Shown: positions 1-6,645, numbered from the stretch's first letter. The stretch is 8,439 nt of DNA from Dehalococcoidia bacterium (GCA_004376105.1 SOKA01000042.1:1-8439); one strand, 5' to 3'. A program made the numbers and translations. Notes: generated from the sequence alone by a model not told the origin.

Positions 1-1038
1 GATGAGTCAGCTAATGTAGTGGGTAACACCGCCCATATACTACTAGAAATAGATGAATCCCAGGATGTCAACAAAGAAAAGTATACCAAGGAGTTCAAGC
101 CGATGGGGGCAACGACCAATGTTACTACCATTCACTATGGCACTACCTGGGATGATTCTACCCTTCTGGAAGAGATAAAGCAGACCAATCTTGAGCTGGA
201 GAGAAAAGACAGCATCAAACGCCATTTCAGCTATGATTGGCAGGAAGTAGCCAAGTATAATCCCGATTACCTAACCTATGTTGAAGCCGAGAGGGAGCGC
301 CTGGGGGAGAATCACCCCCTCTTCCTTACCCAATACCGGCTTTTACCTATTCATAGCGGCGGGGGCTACTTAAGCCATCAGCAGAGGGCTCAGCTAAGCG
401 GGGAGCATATGAGAAAGCACCAACCCGACCGGGGCAAGGTCTACATCGCCGGTATTGACCTAGCTGGGGAGGCTGAGGAAGAGGAAGGAGCCAGGCTAAG
501 AGTCCTGAAACCACGCCAGGATTCTACGGTGGTTACTATTGGTGAACTAGACTTCTCAATATGTAGCCAGGTTATTAAACAACCCCTCATTAAGGTTGTT
601 GAGCACTACTGGTGGACAGGCAGGAAGCACGCCGAACTCTATCCCCAGTTAATTGATGTTCTCAAAAATGTCTGGCACTGCCGTAAGGTAGTGGTTGATG
701 CTACCGGGGTTGGTCAGCCGGTGAGCTCATTCCTCAGGCAGTCATTAGGCTCAAGGATTTCTCCGTTCACCTTTACTGCTCAGTCAAAGTCGGAGTTAGG
801 CTTTACCTTGCTAGCCGCCATTAACTCAGGCAGATTGAAAATGTATGCTGGTGATGGCTCGCCCGAGTATCAGGAGTTCTGGTCTGAGATGGAGAAAGCC
901 AAGAGCCAGTATCGTCCCAACCAGACTATGAATTTCTACGTCGACCCGACACAGGGACACGATGACTTCTTAATGAGCCTGGCACTTCTAGCTGAAGCTT
1001 CGAGCCAATACTCACCACGTAGCGCCAGGGGGATATAG
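1..1038 (+). CDS. terL: Phage terminase large subunit, C-terminal part (5' truncated by window edge)
   Basis: This is the ATP-driven DNA packaging motor and nuclease that fills phage procapsids through the portal. The frame is open from base 1. A GTG at 19 is only an internal Val codon, because in-frame codons upstream (DESANVV) continue the same domain, so the N-terminus with Walker A lies outside the window. Seen, numbering visible residues from base 1: a Walker B motif ILLEIDE at about 13-19; a TTNVTTIHYGT segment at about 37-47, fitting the ATPase coupling region; and an RNase H-like nuclease domain with acidic residues in GIDLAGE (Asp153), VVVDATGVG (Asp233) and GHDDFLMSL (Asp321/322). 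An Asp/Glu-rich loop follows the first catalytic Asp. It ends in TAG and converges with the minus-strand surface-protein gene 20 bp away, so portal does not follow directly as is usual. Family assignment is firm; the subfamily is not resolved. Confidence 0.93.
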   Translation, partial: DESANVVGNTAHILLEIDESQDVNKEKYTKEFKPMGATTNVTTIHYGTTWDDSTLLEEIKQTNLELERKDSIKRHFSYDWQEVAKYNPDYLTYVEAERERLGENHPLFLTQYRLLPIHSGGGYLSHQQRAQLSGEHMRKHQPDRGKVYIAGIDLAGEAEEEEGARLRVLKPRQDSTVVTIGELDFSICSQVIKQPLIKVVEHYWWTGRKHAELYPQLIDVLKNVWHCRKVVVDATGVGQPVSSFLRQSLGSRISPFTFTAQSKSELGFTLLAAINSGRLKMYAGDGSPEYQEFWSEMEKAKSQYRPNQTMNFYVDPTQGHDDFLMSLALLAEASSQYSPRSARGI

Positions 1039-1058
1039 AAGAGGGCTTCAACTTTAGC

Positions 1059-2684
1059 TTAATAGTAATAGGCTCTTCTCTTGCCTAGCCAGAAACCAAG
1101 AAAGCCGACTCCCATGGCGCCTAACCCCCACCATAAATGTATAATCCAACCAGGCCAGGCAAAGCCGCCAATATAGAATGACCCTGTGTCTGACCATTCG
1201 CTCTCATTAGAGGCACCATCTATTGCCTTTACCCTCCAGTAGTAGGGGGCTTCCTCTTTGGTTGGCTCTAGCTTCTCTTCTTCAGTAACGGTGTACTCTG
1301 AGTCGGTCAAGCCCTCCTTCTCCAGCACTATAGAAGCAGAAGTGAAATCCTCATCGGTGGCAATCTGGAGGGTATAAGTTACACCACTGGGGTCGTCAAC
1401 ACCCTCCCAGTCAAAGTGTACCGGCGATTCTGCCTTAACGTCTGTTTCTGGCAATAGTGGCGCTGGTATTGGTGGTGCTTCCGACTCCATAGTGAAGGTG
1501 ACCTGCATGGTGCTGGTGCCATCGCTGGCGGTTATAATGTGCTCTCCAGACTCGCTCTCGGGAACCTTAAATGTAGCGGTAAAAGCTCCGTCGGCATCAG
1601 CAGTAGCTGTGGTTACCGCAATCGGCTCAGTAGCGTAGGTGATGGTTATTGTTGCCTCAGGTATAAACCCGGTGCCACTAACAGTCATCTCCATGCCAAC
1701 ATGACCGGGTGACGCCTGGGTGGTAACCGGGCTAATGCTGACACTAGTGGCTATAACTATGGTGAACTCTGCCGTATCTTTATTGGCATCCACATCCTCC
1801 GCCTCAACATCATAGATAGCTACTCCCAGATCAGGCACATCAAAGGCAGCGGTGAAATTGCCGTAATTATCAGTTTCATCGGTAACAACGTCGTCGCCAT
1901 TAAAGGTGATAGACACTTCTACCGTATCTCCGAAACCAGTCCCGGTAACTTCCACCGTATCACCGGCTGCCCCCGAGGTTAGGCTAATGGTTATTTCTGG
2001 CTCTACGGTAAAAGTAGCTGAAGCCTCCTTGTAAGACCTATCTTCAACAAGTATGGTATGCTCACCGGCGGTATTCTCCGGGATGACAATATAGGAGGTA
2101 AATTCACCATGTATATTGGTTTCGAGATCACCTTCCCAATCATCTAGGTCTTCACCACCATATTTTATGTACCTAATGTCTCTACTCCTAGTAAAGCCAA
2201 CACCATTAATCTCAACCTGGGTGCCTACTGGACCTTCATCTGGGTTCAGTTCAATGCCTCTTACGGTGAAGTCTTCAATGGCTTCTATGAGATCGCTGTC
2301 CTCATAGGTGACATAGATATAGTAGTAACCGCCAACCACCTCTTCATAATCATCACCGTCATCAAGTTCTTCAGGCACATAGAAATATGTATCTATGTGC
2401 CCAGTGTCATCTGGGGTTCTCTTTTTGACCAGTGCATAGACGGTAACATCCTCATCAATCTCGTCCCCCACATCCCACTCCTGGCTGGAGAAATAGATAT
2501 ACGCTCTTGTCAAGTCGGTTTTAAAACCATCGCCAGTAATGTCAATCTTATCGCCGACTTCACCAGTGCTTGGAGAGGGGTCAATATCTTCCGCAGCCAG
2601 GGCTGGTGCGGCTGGGATGGCTATTAACAGCAGGGAAAGAATAACGGCCAGAATTAGAACTCGAAACACTTTAGTATACTTCAC
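1059..2684 (-). CDS. Secreted, membrane-anchored TIG/Ig-like repeat surface protein (paralogue A)
   Basis: A 541-residue exported protein. Residues 1-30 form a signal peptide: basic MKYTK, a long hydrophobic core, then an APALA cleavage site before AEDI. About four TIG/IPT-like beta-sandwich repeats follow (roughly 35-141, 144-227, 230-310, 314-399), each opening with an SP..G..G..V.I.G.GF pattern. A fibronectin-III-like module covers about 403-505 (FDW...YTLQIATD...YYWRVKAIDG). A hydrophobic helix at about 512-533 ends in GFLGFWLG, then KRRAYYY, so the C-terminus should anchor it in the cytoplasmic membrane with the repeats outside. The start is GTG at 2684, chosen because AGGAGGT lies 9 nt upstream and the signal peptide begins there. 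The mature part is strongly acidic. It is paralogous to the next minus-strand gene and antisense to the phage structural genes. A role in adhesion, surface masking or superinfection exclusion is inference; TIG/FnIII folds do not define a ligand. Confidence 0.88.
   Translation of the reverse strand: MKYTKVFRVLILAVILSLLLIAIPAAPALAAEDIDPSPSTGEVGDKIDITGDGFKTDLTRAYIYFSSQEWDVGDEIDEDVTVYALVKKRTPDDTGHIDTYFYVPEELDDGDDYEEVVGGYYYIYVTYEDSDLIEAIEDFTVRGIELNPDEGPVGTQVEINGVGFTRSRDIRYIKYGGEDLDDWEGDLETNIHGEFTSYIVIPENTAGEHTILVEDRSYKEASATFTVEPEITISLTSGAAGDTVEVTGTGFGDTVEVSITFNGDDVVTDETDNYGNFTAAFDVPDLGVAIYDVEAEDVDANKDTAEFTIVIATSVSISPVTTQASPGHVGMEMTVSGTGFIPEATITITYATEPIAVTTATADADGAFTATFKVPESESGEHIITASDGTSTMQVTFTMESEAPPIPAPLLPETDVKAESPVHFDWEGVDDPSGVTYTLQIATDEDFTSASIVLEKEGLTDSEYTVTEEEKLEPTKEEAPYYWRVKAIDGASNESEWSDTGSFYIGGFAWPGWIIHLWWGLGAMGVGFLGFWLGKRRAYYY
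1191..1497 (-). repeat. Duplicated FnIII-module coding block, copy A
   Basis: This stretch of paralogue A is closely similar in DNA to 2958-3258 in paralogue B. It includes exact matches of 49 bp (1199-1247 with 2966-3014), 34 bp (1352-1385 with 3113-3146) and 19 bp (1293-1311 with 3060-3078). It encodes the fibronectin-III-like domain and the join to the last TIG repeat. The TIG repeats themselves are far less alike, so this module was duplicated recently, homogenised by gene conversion, or is under strong constraint. Confidence 0.85.
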
Positions 2685-2693
2685 TAGAAACTT

Positions 2694-2700
2694 ACCTCCT
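2694..2700 (-). promoter_or_regulatory. Ribosome binding site fixing the GTG start at 2684
   Basis: On the minus strand AGGAGGT lies 9 nt before the GTG codon. It is a near-perfect Shine-Dalgarno sequence and decides the non-ATG start of the 541-residue surface protein. Confidence 0.8.
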
Positions 2701-2712
2701 ATATTTCCTTAC

Positions 2713-2741
2713 ATTATAAGGGAAGTTGGGATATTTTTACA
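2713..2741 (-). promoter_or_regulatory. Candidate promoter of surface protein A
   Basis: On the minus strand a perfect TATAAT occupies 2718-2713. The best -35 match at 17 bp spacing is TGTAAA (2741-2736), only 3 of 6 to consensus. A start about 7 nt downstream would give a leader of roughly 20 nt that still contains the AGGAGGT site. This suggests the gene can be expressed independently of its upstream paralogue, but the weak -35 leaves doubt. Confidence 0.45.
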
Positions 2742-2777
2742 TAGATGGACTGCTTCTGTCTAGGGTTTGCTCCATTT

Positions 2778-2803
2778 TTATACTCTCAAGCTCCTGAGTA
2801 TAA
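2778..2803. repeat. Perfect 8-bp inverted repeat between the two surface-protein genes
   Basis: TTATACTC (2778-2785) and GAGTATAA (2796-2803) are exact inverted copies around a 10-nt loop. They lie about 25 bp past the stop of the upstream minus-strand gene and about 40 bp upstream of the candidate promoter of the downstream one. No T-run follows on the minus strand (it reads AAATGG), so it is not a classical intrinsic terminator. It could be an operator or an mRNA 3' stem; the sequence does not decide. Confidence 0.4.
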
Positions 2804-2828
2804 TCGATTTGTAAAAAGACTTAAAAAA

Positions 2829-4355
2829 TTATCCTCGAGAATAGGCGGTTCTCCTGCCCAGCCAGAAGCAAAGAAAACCGACACCGATGGCTATTAATGC
2901 GTATTTAACCCCGCTAGGTATGACAAAAGAAGAGCTAACATGGAACGAGCTAGAGGTTGACCACGCGCTCTCATTAGAGGCACCATCTATTGCCTTTACC
3001 CTCCAGTAGTAGGGAGCATCCTTTTTGGTTGCTGATAGCCTCTCTTCCTTAGTGACGAGGTACTCTGAGTCGGTCAAGTCCTCCTTCTCCAACACTACAT
3101 AGTTAAAATCGGCATCGGTGGCAATCTGGAGGGTATAAGTTACACCGCTGGGGTCATCAACATCCTCCCAGTCAAAGTATGCCTCTGCCTCAGCTCTACT
3201 AGCCTCTTCAGGTAGCAGTATCGCTGGCATTGGTGGTGCTTCTGACTCCATAGTGAAGATGCATCTTACGATATTGGTGCCATCACTAGCCGTTATAGTA
3301 TGATTTCCACCAATGCTGGCGGGAACATCGAAGGTAATTGAAAAAGCTCCGTTACCATCAGGAGTAGCTGTAGCTACCTGAACATCATCATACTTAATAG
3401 TTACCGTCCCGTCAATTATGAACCCCATACCACTAACTGTGAGTGTGGTGCCAACATTGCCCGTATATTGGCTGAGGCTAACCCCAGCACCTATAGTGAA
3501 CCCTGCCCCACCTGTGTTGTTATCATCATCCTCTGCCTCTATATCGTAGGTGCCTGACTGCATAACTGGCACATCAAAGGTAACTTCAAAACTGCCGTAT
3601 CTATCAGTCCCATCTGTCGCTACCCCAACTTTATCAAAGTAAATAGTGACATCACTCCTATAGCCGAAACCAGTGCCGCTGACGGTTACCTCACTACCCA
3701 TAACCCCTGATGATGGGCTAAGGGTAATGGAAGGAATCACTTTAAAGTTAGCTCCATCCGAGTTGCCCAGTACATCCTCTACCATAACCTTGTGATTCCC
3801 AACGGTACTGTTAGGAACGGCGAAGGTGTAAGTAAACTCCCCTATAGGAGTAGCAGCCTCGGTGCCCAGATTGACTCTGGCACCATTCTTGTAGTAGTAG
3901 ACGGTTACTGTCTCGCTGGCATAGAAACCCTTGCCACTAATCGTTACCATAGTGCCGACAGCACCATCTCTGGGGTATAGCTCGATTTCGACTTCCTCAA
4001 CAATAAAGGACCTCCTGCTCCCCAATTGATTGCCACGCTCGTCCCTAACGGTAACATAAACTCTTCCCGGCACGGCGTCATCGGGAACATCAAAATCGGT
4101 AGCGAAAATCCCATTATCAGGAATGACTAAAGTGTCGATTTTCCTGCCATTAAAGAAGATGGAGATGCTATCGCCCCTATAGGATTCAAAGTTTGCTCCA
4201 GCTACCGTAACCCTTGTCCCTGGTGAGCCCGAGGTGGGAGACAGGGTAATCACCGGTGCCGCCAAAGCCGGTGTGGCTGATATAAGCACTATCACTAGGG
4301 ACAAGATAACGGCTACAGCCAGTGTTCGCAGGATTTTAGCATATTTCATCCGCAT
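2829..4355 (-). CDS. Secreted, membrane-anchored TIG/Ig-like repeat surface protein (paralogue B)
   Basis: A 508-residue paralogue of the neighbouring surface protein with the same architecture. The signal peptide is about residues 1-32 (MKYAKILRT, hydrophobic core, ATPALA before APV). Four TIG/IPT-like repeats follow (about 35-119, 123-206, 209-288, 291-369), then a fibronectin-III-like module (about 374-473), a transmembrane helix (about 481-499, ending GFLCFWLG) and the tail RRTAYSRG. It should be exported and tail-anchored in the membrane with the repeats outside. There are two candidate starts: ATG at 4355 (MRMKYAK) and ATG at 4349 (MKYAK), the latter aligning with the paralogue's start. 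Neither has a recognisable Shine-Dalgarno sequence, and the strong promoter upstream leaves only a few nucleotides of leader, so translation may be leaderless. The gene runs opposite to the head operon and shares its divergent promoter region. Host-surface modification is the likely role, by inference. Confidence 0.88.
   Translation of the reverse strand: MRMKYAKILRTLAVAVILSLVIVLISATPALAAPVITLSPTSGSPGTRVTVAGANFESYRGDSISIFFNGRKIDTLVIPDNGIFATDFDVPDDAVPGRVYVTVRDERGNQLGSRRSFIVEEVEIELYPRDGAVGTMVTISGKGFYASETVTVYYYKNGARVNLGTEAATPIGEFTYTFAVPNSTVGNHKVMVEDVLGNSDGANFKVIPSITLSPSSGVMGSEVTVSGTGFGYRSDVTIYFDKVGVATDGTDRYGSFEVTFDVPVMQSGTYDIEAEDDDNNTGGAGFTIGAGVSLSQYTGNVGTTLTVSGMGFIIDGTVTIKYDDVQVATATPDGNGAFSITFDVPASIGGNHTITASDGTNIVRCIFTMESEAPPMPAILLPEEASRAEAEAYFDWEDVDDPSGVTYTLQIATDADFNYVVLEKEDLTDSEYLVTKEERLSATKKDAPYYWRVKAIDGASNESAWSTSSSFHVSSSFVIPSGVKYALIAIGVGFLCFWLGRRTAYSRG
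2958..3258 (-). repeat. Duplicated FnIII-module coding block, copy B
   Basis: This is the partner of the 1191-1497 block, in direct orientation about 1.77 kb away and inside paralogue B. It has the same exact-match segments. Two such blocks could recombine to delete the intervening DNA and leave one chimeric surface-protein gene. Confidence 0.85.
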
Positions 4356-4365
4356 TTACTTAACT

Positions 4366-4394
4366 AATATAAGCAATACTTAACATTCTGTCAA
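4366..4394 (-). promoter_or_regulatory. Strong sigma70-type promoter of surface protein B
   Basis: On the minus strand a perfect TTGACA (-35, 4394-4389) is followed by a 17-bp spacer and TATATT (-10, 4371-4366, 5 of 6). Initiation about 7 nt beyond the -10 falls near 4359, only about 4 nt before the ATG at 4355 and about 10 nt before the alternative ATG at 4349. The near-consensus sequence predicts strong expression that needs no activator, as expected for a prophage moron gene. Confidence 0.7.
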
Positions 4395-4431
4395 TTCCTA
4401 AATGGTGAGCTCAAAAAACGACAAAATACTG

Positions 4432-4461
4432 TTGACTGTAGTAGAACATATGTGCTATTCT
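4432..4461 (+). promoter_or_regulatory. Candidate promoter of the head-gene operon (extended -10)
   Basis: TTGACT (4432-4437, 5 of 6 to -35) is followed by an 18-bp spacer and TATTCT (4456-4461, 4 of 6), preceded by TGC, which makes an extended -10. Transcription would begin near 4468, just before the AAGGTGA ribosome site of the ATG at 4480. It would drive the HTH, portal, scaffold and capsid genes, which are cut off from terminase transcription by the antisense pair. Confidence 0.55.
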
Positions 4462-4479
4462 GGCTTGGAAAGGTGAGCT

Positions 4480-4782
4480 ATGGAGTTGGAGAAAATCAAC
4501 GATTTTTCTGGGAATCCGAACCACCAGCTAGATTTACCCCCTGAGTATTGCCGCTATGGGGATGAGGGCTGTGAGTTTGCCGACTCCTGTCTTAATTGTC
4601 CATTTACAAAATGTATCTATGACGAGCCTAGAGGCAGACAGCGCTATATTAAGAGGTTGCGAGACGAAGAGATAGTAAGGCTGTTCACTACTAAGGAGAA
4701 GGGAATAAAGGAGCTGGCACTAATGTTTGGTCTCAGCCAACGAACGGTGCAGAGAGCATTAAAGAGGGCTAAAAATGAATGA
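4480..4782 (+). CDS. Small Cys-rich helix-turn-helix protein, first gene of the head operon
   Basis: A 100-residue protein with two parts. Residues 24-45 carry five cysteines (C24, C31, C37, C40, C45) in a C-x6-C-x5-C-x2-C-x4-C pattern, which could bind zinc or another metal. A basic linker RGRQRYIKRLR follows. Residues about 74-97 (GIKELALMFGLSQRTVQRALKR) form a helix-turn-helix of the resolvase/sigma-like type, so the protein probably binds DNA. The ATG is preceded by AAGGTGA. The stop overlaps the portal start by 8 nt, so the two are translationally coupled. Possible roles are a transcriptional regulator of the late genes or a small-terminase-like DNA-recognition protein. The position directly before portal fits either, but TerS more often precedes TerL. 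The exact function is not recognised. Confidence 0.75.
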   Translation: MELEKINDFSGNPNHQLDLPPEYCRYGDEGCEFADSCLNCPFTKCIYDEPRGRQRYIKRLRDEEIVRLFTTKEKGIKELALMFGLSQRTVQRALKRAKNE

Positions 4783-6151
4783 AGGTTTTATTCCCGCACA
4801 GTTAATCAATCGTGATATGGACAGGCTCAAGGGTTATAAAGAACTCCTTGATTTCTACCATGGTCGGCACTGGGAAGGCTACGCAAGGCGAGGTGAGAAA
4901 CGCCTGACCTTTAACTATGCCAAGGTGGTTATAGATAAAATTACCTCATATCTAATGTCTGGTATTACCTTCACTGTCGAGGCTATTGAGGACTCAGATG
5001 AGGCTAGAGCCCGGAGAGCGGAGCAAGCCTTATACCGGGTGTATGAGGATAATAACCTAGAACAGCTCGACTTTGAGACCGAGATTGATTGTGCCATTCT
5101 TGGTGATGCTTGCTTTAAGGTTATATGGGACACGGAGACAAAAAGTGTCAGGATTACCGCCCCCGATATTCAAGGTATCTATGCCTGGTGGCTGGGGGAT
5201 GATACTTCCAGGGTATGGAGAGTAGCCTCAAGGTATAACCTCACCTCAGATGAGGTAGAAATCCTGTACAAAGTAAAACCTAAGGGCAAAACGGCTAATG
5301 TGGTTGAACTATGGACAGCTCAGGACTTTGAGCTCTGGCTGGGTAATGCTCTGGTGGAGAAGAAGCCTAATCCCTATGGCTTTATCCCATTTATCATCTA
5401 TCCCAACCTGAGAGAGCCTAAGAAATTCTGGGGTATATCTGATTTACCCCAGATTATGGAGCCACAGCAGGAGCTTAATCGGGCAATGAGCCAACTATCA
5501 AGAATACTGGAGCTATCGGGTAACCCTATTGCCGTCTTGGAGAATGTGGAAGAATCTGAGGATATTGCGGTTAAGCCGGGGGCAGTGTGGAATATACCTG
5601 AAGACGCTAAAGCCTATTTATTGGATTTGCTTCAAGGCGGTGGCGTCAGGCTCCATATAGATTATATCAATCTGTTGTATAGGACCCTGCACGATATAGC
5701 TGAATCGCCCAGGGCTGCCTTTGGTGGCACTGAGAGAGATTTGTCCGGGGTAGCTCTTGAGATTGAGCTTCAGCCGTTACTACAGAAGGTGAGGCGAAAG
5801 AGGCTTATCAGGACAGACGCCTATAACCGAAGGAACAGGCTGATTCTTAAGCTCCTAGAGCAATATCGGAATGAGAGTTTTGGTAATAACCGTTTGAGGG
5901 CAGTTTGGAGTCCAATGCTACCCCAGGATTTAACCAGACTAGTTTCTAATGAGCAGGTATTGATTCAGAGTGGAATCCACTCAAGGAGACGAGCTATGGA
6001 TGAGGTGGGAGTCAAAGACCCAGAGATGGAGTTTAATAGATGGCTTGAGGAAAGGGAAACTATCCTCAGGATGAATAAAGAGCTTAATGCCAAATCCACC
6101 AGGGGCGGAACGAGAGGGAGAGTTGTAGAGCCCCAGGCAGAGGAGGTTTAA
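4775..6151 (+). CDS. Phage portal protein (SPP1 gp6-like family)
   Basis: The 458-residue portal subunit would form the dodecameric ring at one capsid vertex, through which the terminase packages DNA and to which the neck and tail attach. Seen: an N-terminal LLDFYHGRHW motif (about 23-32) and TFNYAKVVIDKITSYLMSG (about 44-62), both typical of the SPP1-type portal family; a central beta-rich wing region; a PQQELNRAMSQLSRILELSG segment (about 228-247); and the stretch ESPRAAFGGTERDLSGVALE (about 314-333), which fits the crown/stem part of this family. The Arg/Lys-rich helices after it and the polar RGGTRGR tail are also usual. Length matches SPP1-type portals (about 450-500). GAGGG lies 6 nt before the ATG, and the start overlaps the HTH gene. 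No MuF-like minor head gene follows it. Confidence 0.88.
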   Translation: MNEGFIPAQLINRDMDRLKGYKELLDFYHGRHWEGYARRGEKRLTFNYAKVVIDKITSYLMSGITFTVEAIEDSDEARARRAEQALYRVYEDNNLEQLDFETEIDCAILGDACFKVIWDTETKSVRITAPDIQGIYAWWLGDDTSRVWRVASRYNLTSDEVEILYKVKPKGKTANVVELWTAQDFELWLGNALVEKKPNPYGFIPFIIYPNLREPKKFWGISDLPQIMEPQQELNRAMSQLSRILELSGNPIAVLENVEESEDIAVKPGAVWNIPEDAKAYLLDLLQGGGVRLHIDYINLLYRTLHDIAESPRAAFGGTERDLSGVALEIELQPLLQKVRRKRLIRTDAYNRRNRLILKLLEQYRNESFGNNRLRAVWSPMLPQDLTRLVSNEQVLIQSGIHSRRRAMDEVGVKDPEMEFNRWLEERETILRMNKELNAKSTRGGTRGRVVEPQAEEV

Positions 6152-6160
6152 GCACCCAGA

Positions 6161-6167
6161 AAGGAGG
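6161..6167 (+). promoter_or_regulatory. Ribosome binding site fixing the TTG start at 6175
   Basis: AAGGAGG sits 7 nt before TTG at 6175. No ATG or GTG offers a better in-frame start nearby, so this site decides the scaffold protein's start. Confidence 0.75.
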
Positions 6168-6174
6168 ACGAAAG

Positions 6175-6645
6175 TTGGCAGATGATGAACTAAACCAAAA
6201 CCAAAATCATAATCCCGAAGGGGAGGAGTCAGGGCAGAGCGAAGCATCTAGGATTACCGAGCTTGAGGGCTTGGTAGCTCAAAAGGATGAGGAGTTAACT
6301 AAAGCTAATGCCCGCATCACTGAGCTTGAGCAGGCTGTGGCTGAGTCGGATGAAAAGTTGACCACTATCAACAATTCTCTGGCTGAGGCTGTAGCCAGCT
6401 ACAAAGCCACGGTGGTTCAGGCAAATCCAGAAGTGCTTGAGGAGCTCATCATTGGCGATACTATCGAGTCTATCAATGAGTCCCTGAGGAAGGCTAAAAC
6501 CCTGATTAGTAGGGTGAGGCAGGGGTTAGAGGTTGAAATTTCAGCAGCTAAGATTCCTGCCGGAGCTCCGCAGAGGACACCGCCTGACCTATCAGCTCTA
6601 TCCCCGCGGGAAAAGATCCAATATGCAATAGGAGGTAAGAAATAA
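6175..6645 (+). CDS. Phage capsid scaffolding protein (gp20-like, coiled coil)
   Basis: A 156-residue protein starting at TTG, supported by a consensus ribosome site. The N-terminus is acidic and polar (ADDELNQNQNHNPEGEE). Residues about 25-75 form a heptad-rich coiled coil with ITELE repeats (ITELEGLVAQKDEELTKA, ARITELEQAVAESDEKL). A helical middle follows, then a basic/proline-containing C-terminus (PAGAPQRTPPDLSALSPREKIQYAIGGKK) that could contact the coat protein. Size, charge, coiled coil and position directly upstream of the major capsid gene all fit a scaffolding protein that shapes the procapsid and leaves before maturation. The stop overlaps the capsid ATG (TAATG), giving tight coupling. 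No protease domain is visible. The assignment rests on architecture and context rather than on a diagnostic motif. Confidence 0.75.
   Translation: MADDELNQNQNHNPEGEESGQSEASRITELEGLVAQKDEELTKANARITELEQAVAESDEKLTTINNSLAEAVASYKATVVQANPEVLEELIIGDTIESINESLRKAKTLISRVRQGLEVEISAAKIPAGAPQRTPPDLSALSPREKIQYAIGGKK

Noticed and set aside
19..21. GTG at 19 as the true start of the terminase gene
   Set aside because: The frame is open upstream to base 1, the codon lies a few residues before Walker B, and a terminase ATPase needs an N-terminal Walker A that would be missing.
1037..1079. AGAAGAG...CTCTTCT inverted repeat as a bidirectional terminator between TerL and surface protein A
   Set aside because: Only 7 bp with a loop of about 29 nt, AT-rich, no U-tract on either strand, and one arm lies inside the coding end of surface protein A.
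1866..1890. Possible LPXTG-type sortase signal in the surface proteins
   Set aside because: Paralogue A contains LPETD at residues 411-415, but it is 126 residues from the C-terminus, lies in the TIG-FnIII linker, lacks the final Gly, and is LPEEA in paralogue B.
2116..2763. Plus-strand open frames opposite surface protein A
   Set aside because: Low-complexity Ser/Pro-rich translations are typical of the reverse of acidic, Gly/Asp-rich coding DNA. The minus-strand gene has a signal peptide, repeats and a ribosome site.
5981..6247. Minus-strand 88-codon frame across the portal-scaffold junction
   Set aside because: It covers the portal end and the scaffold start, both with strong evidence on the plus strand, and its translation shows no recognisable features.
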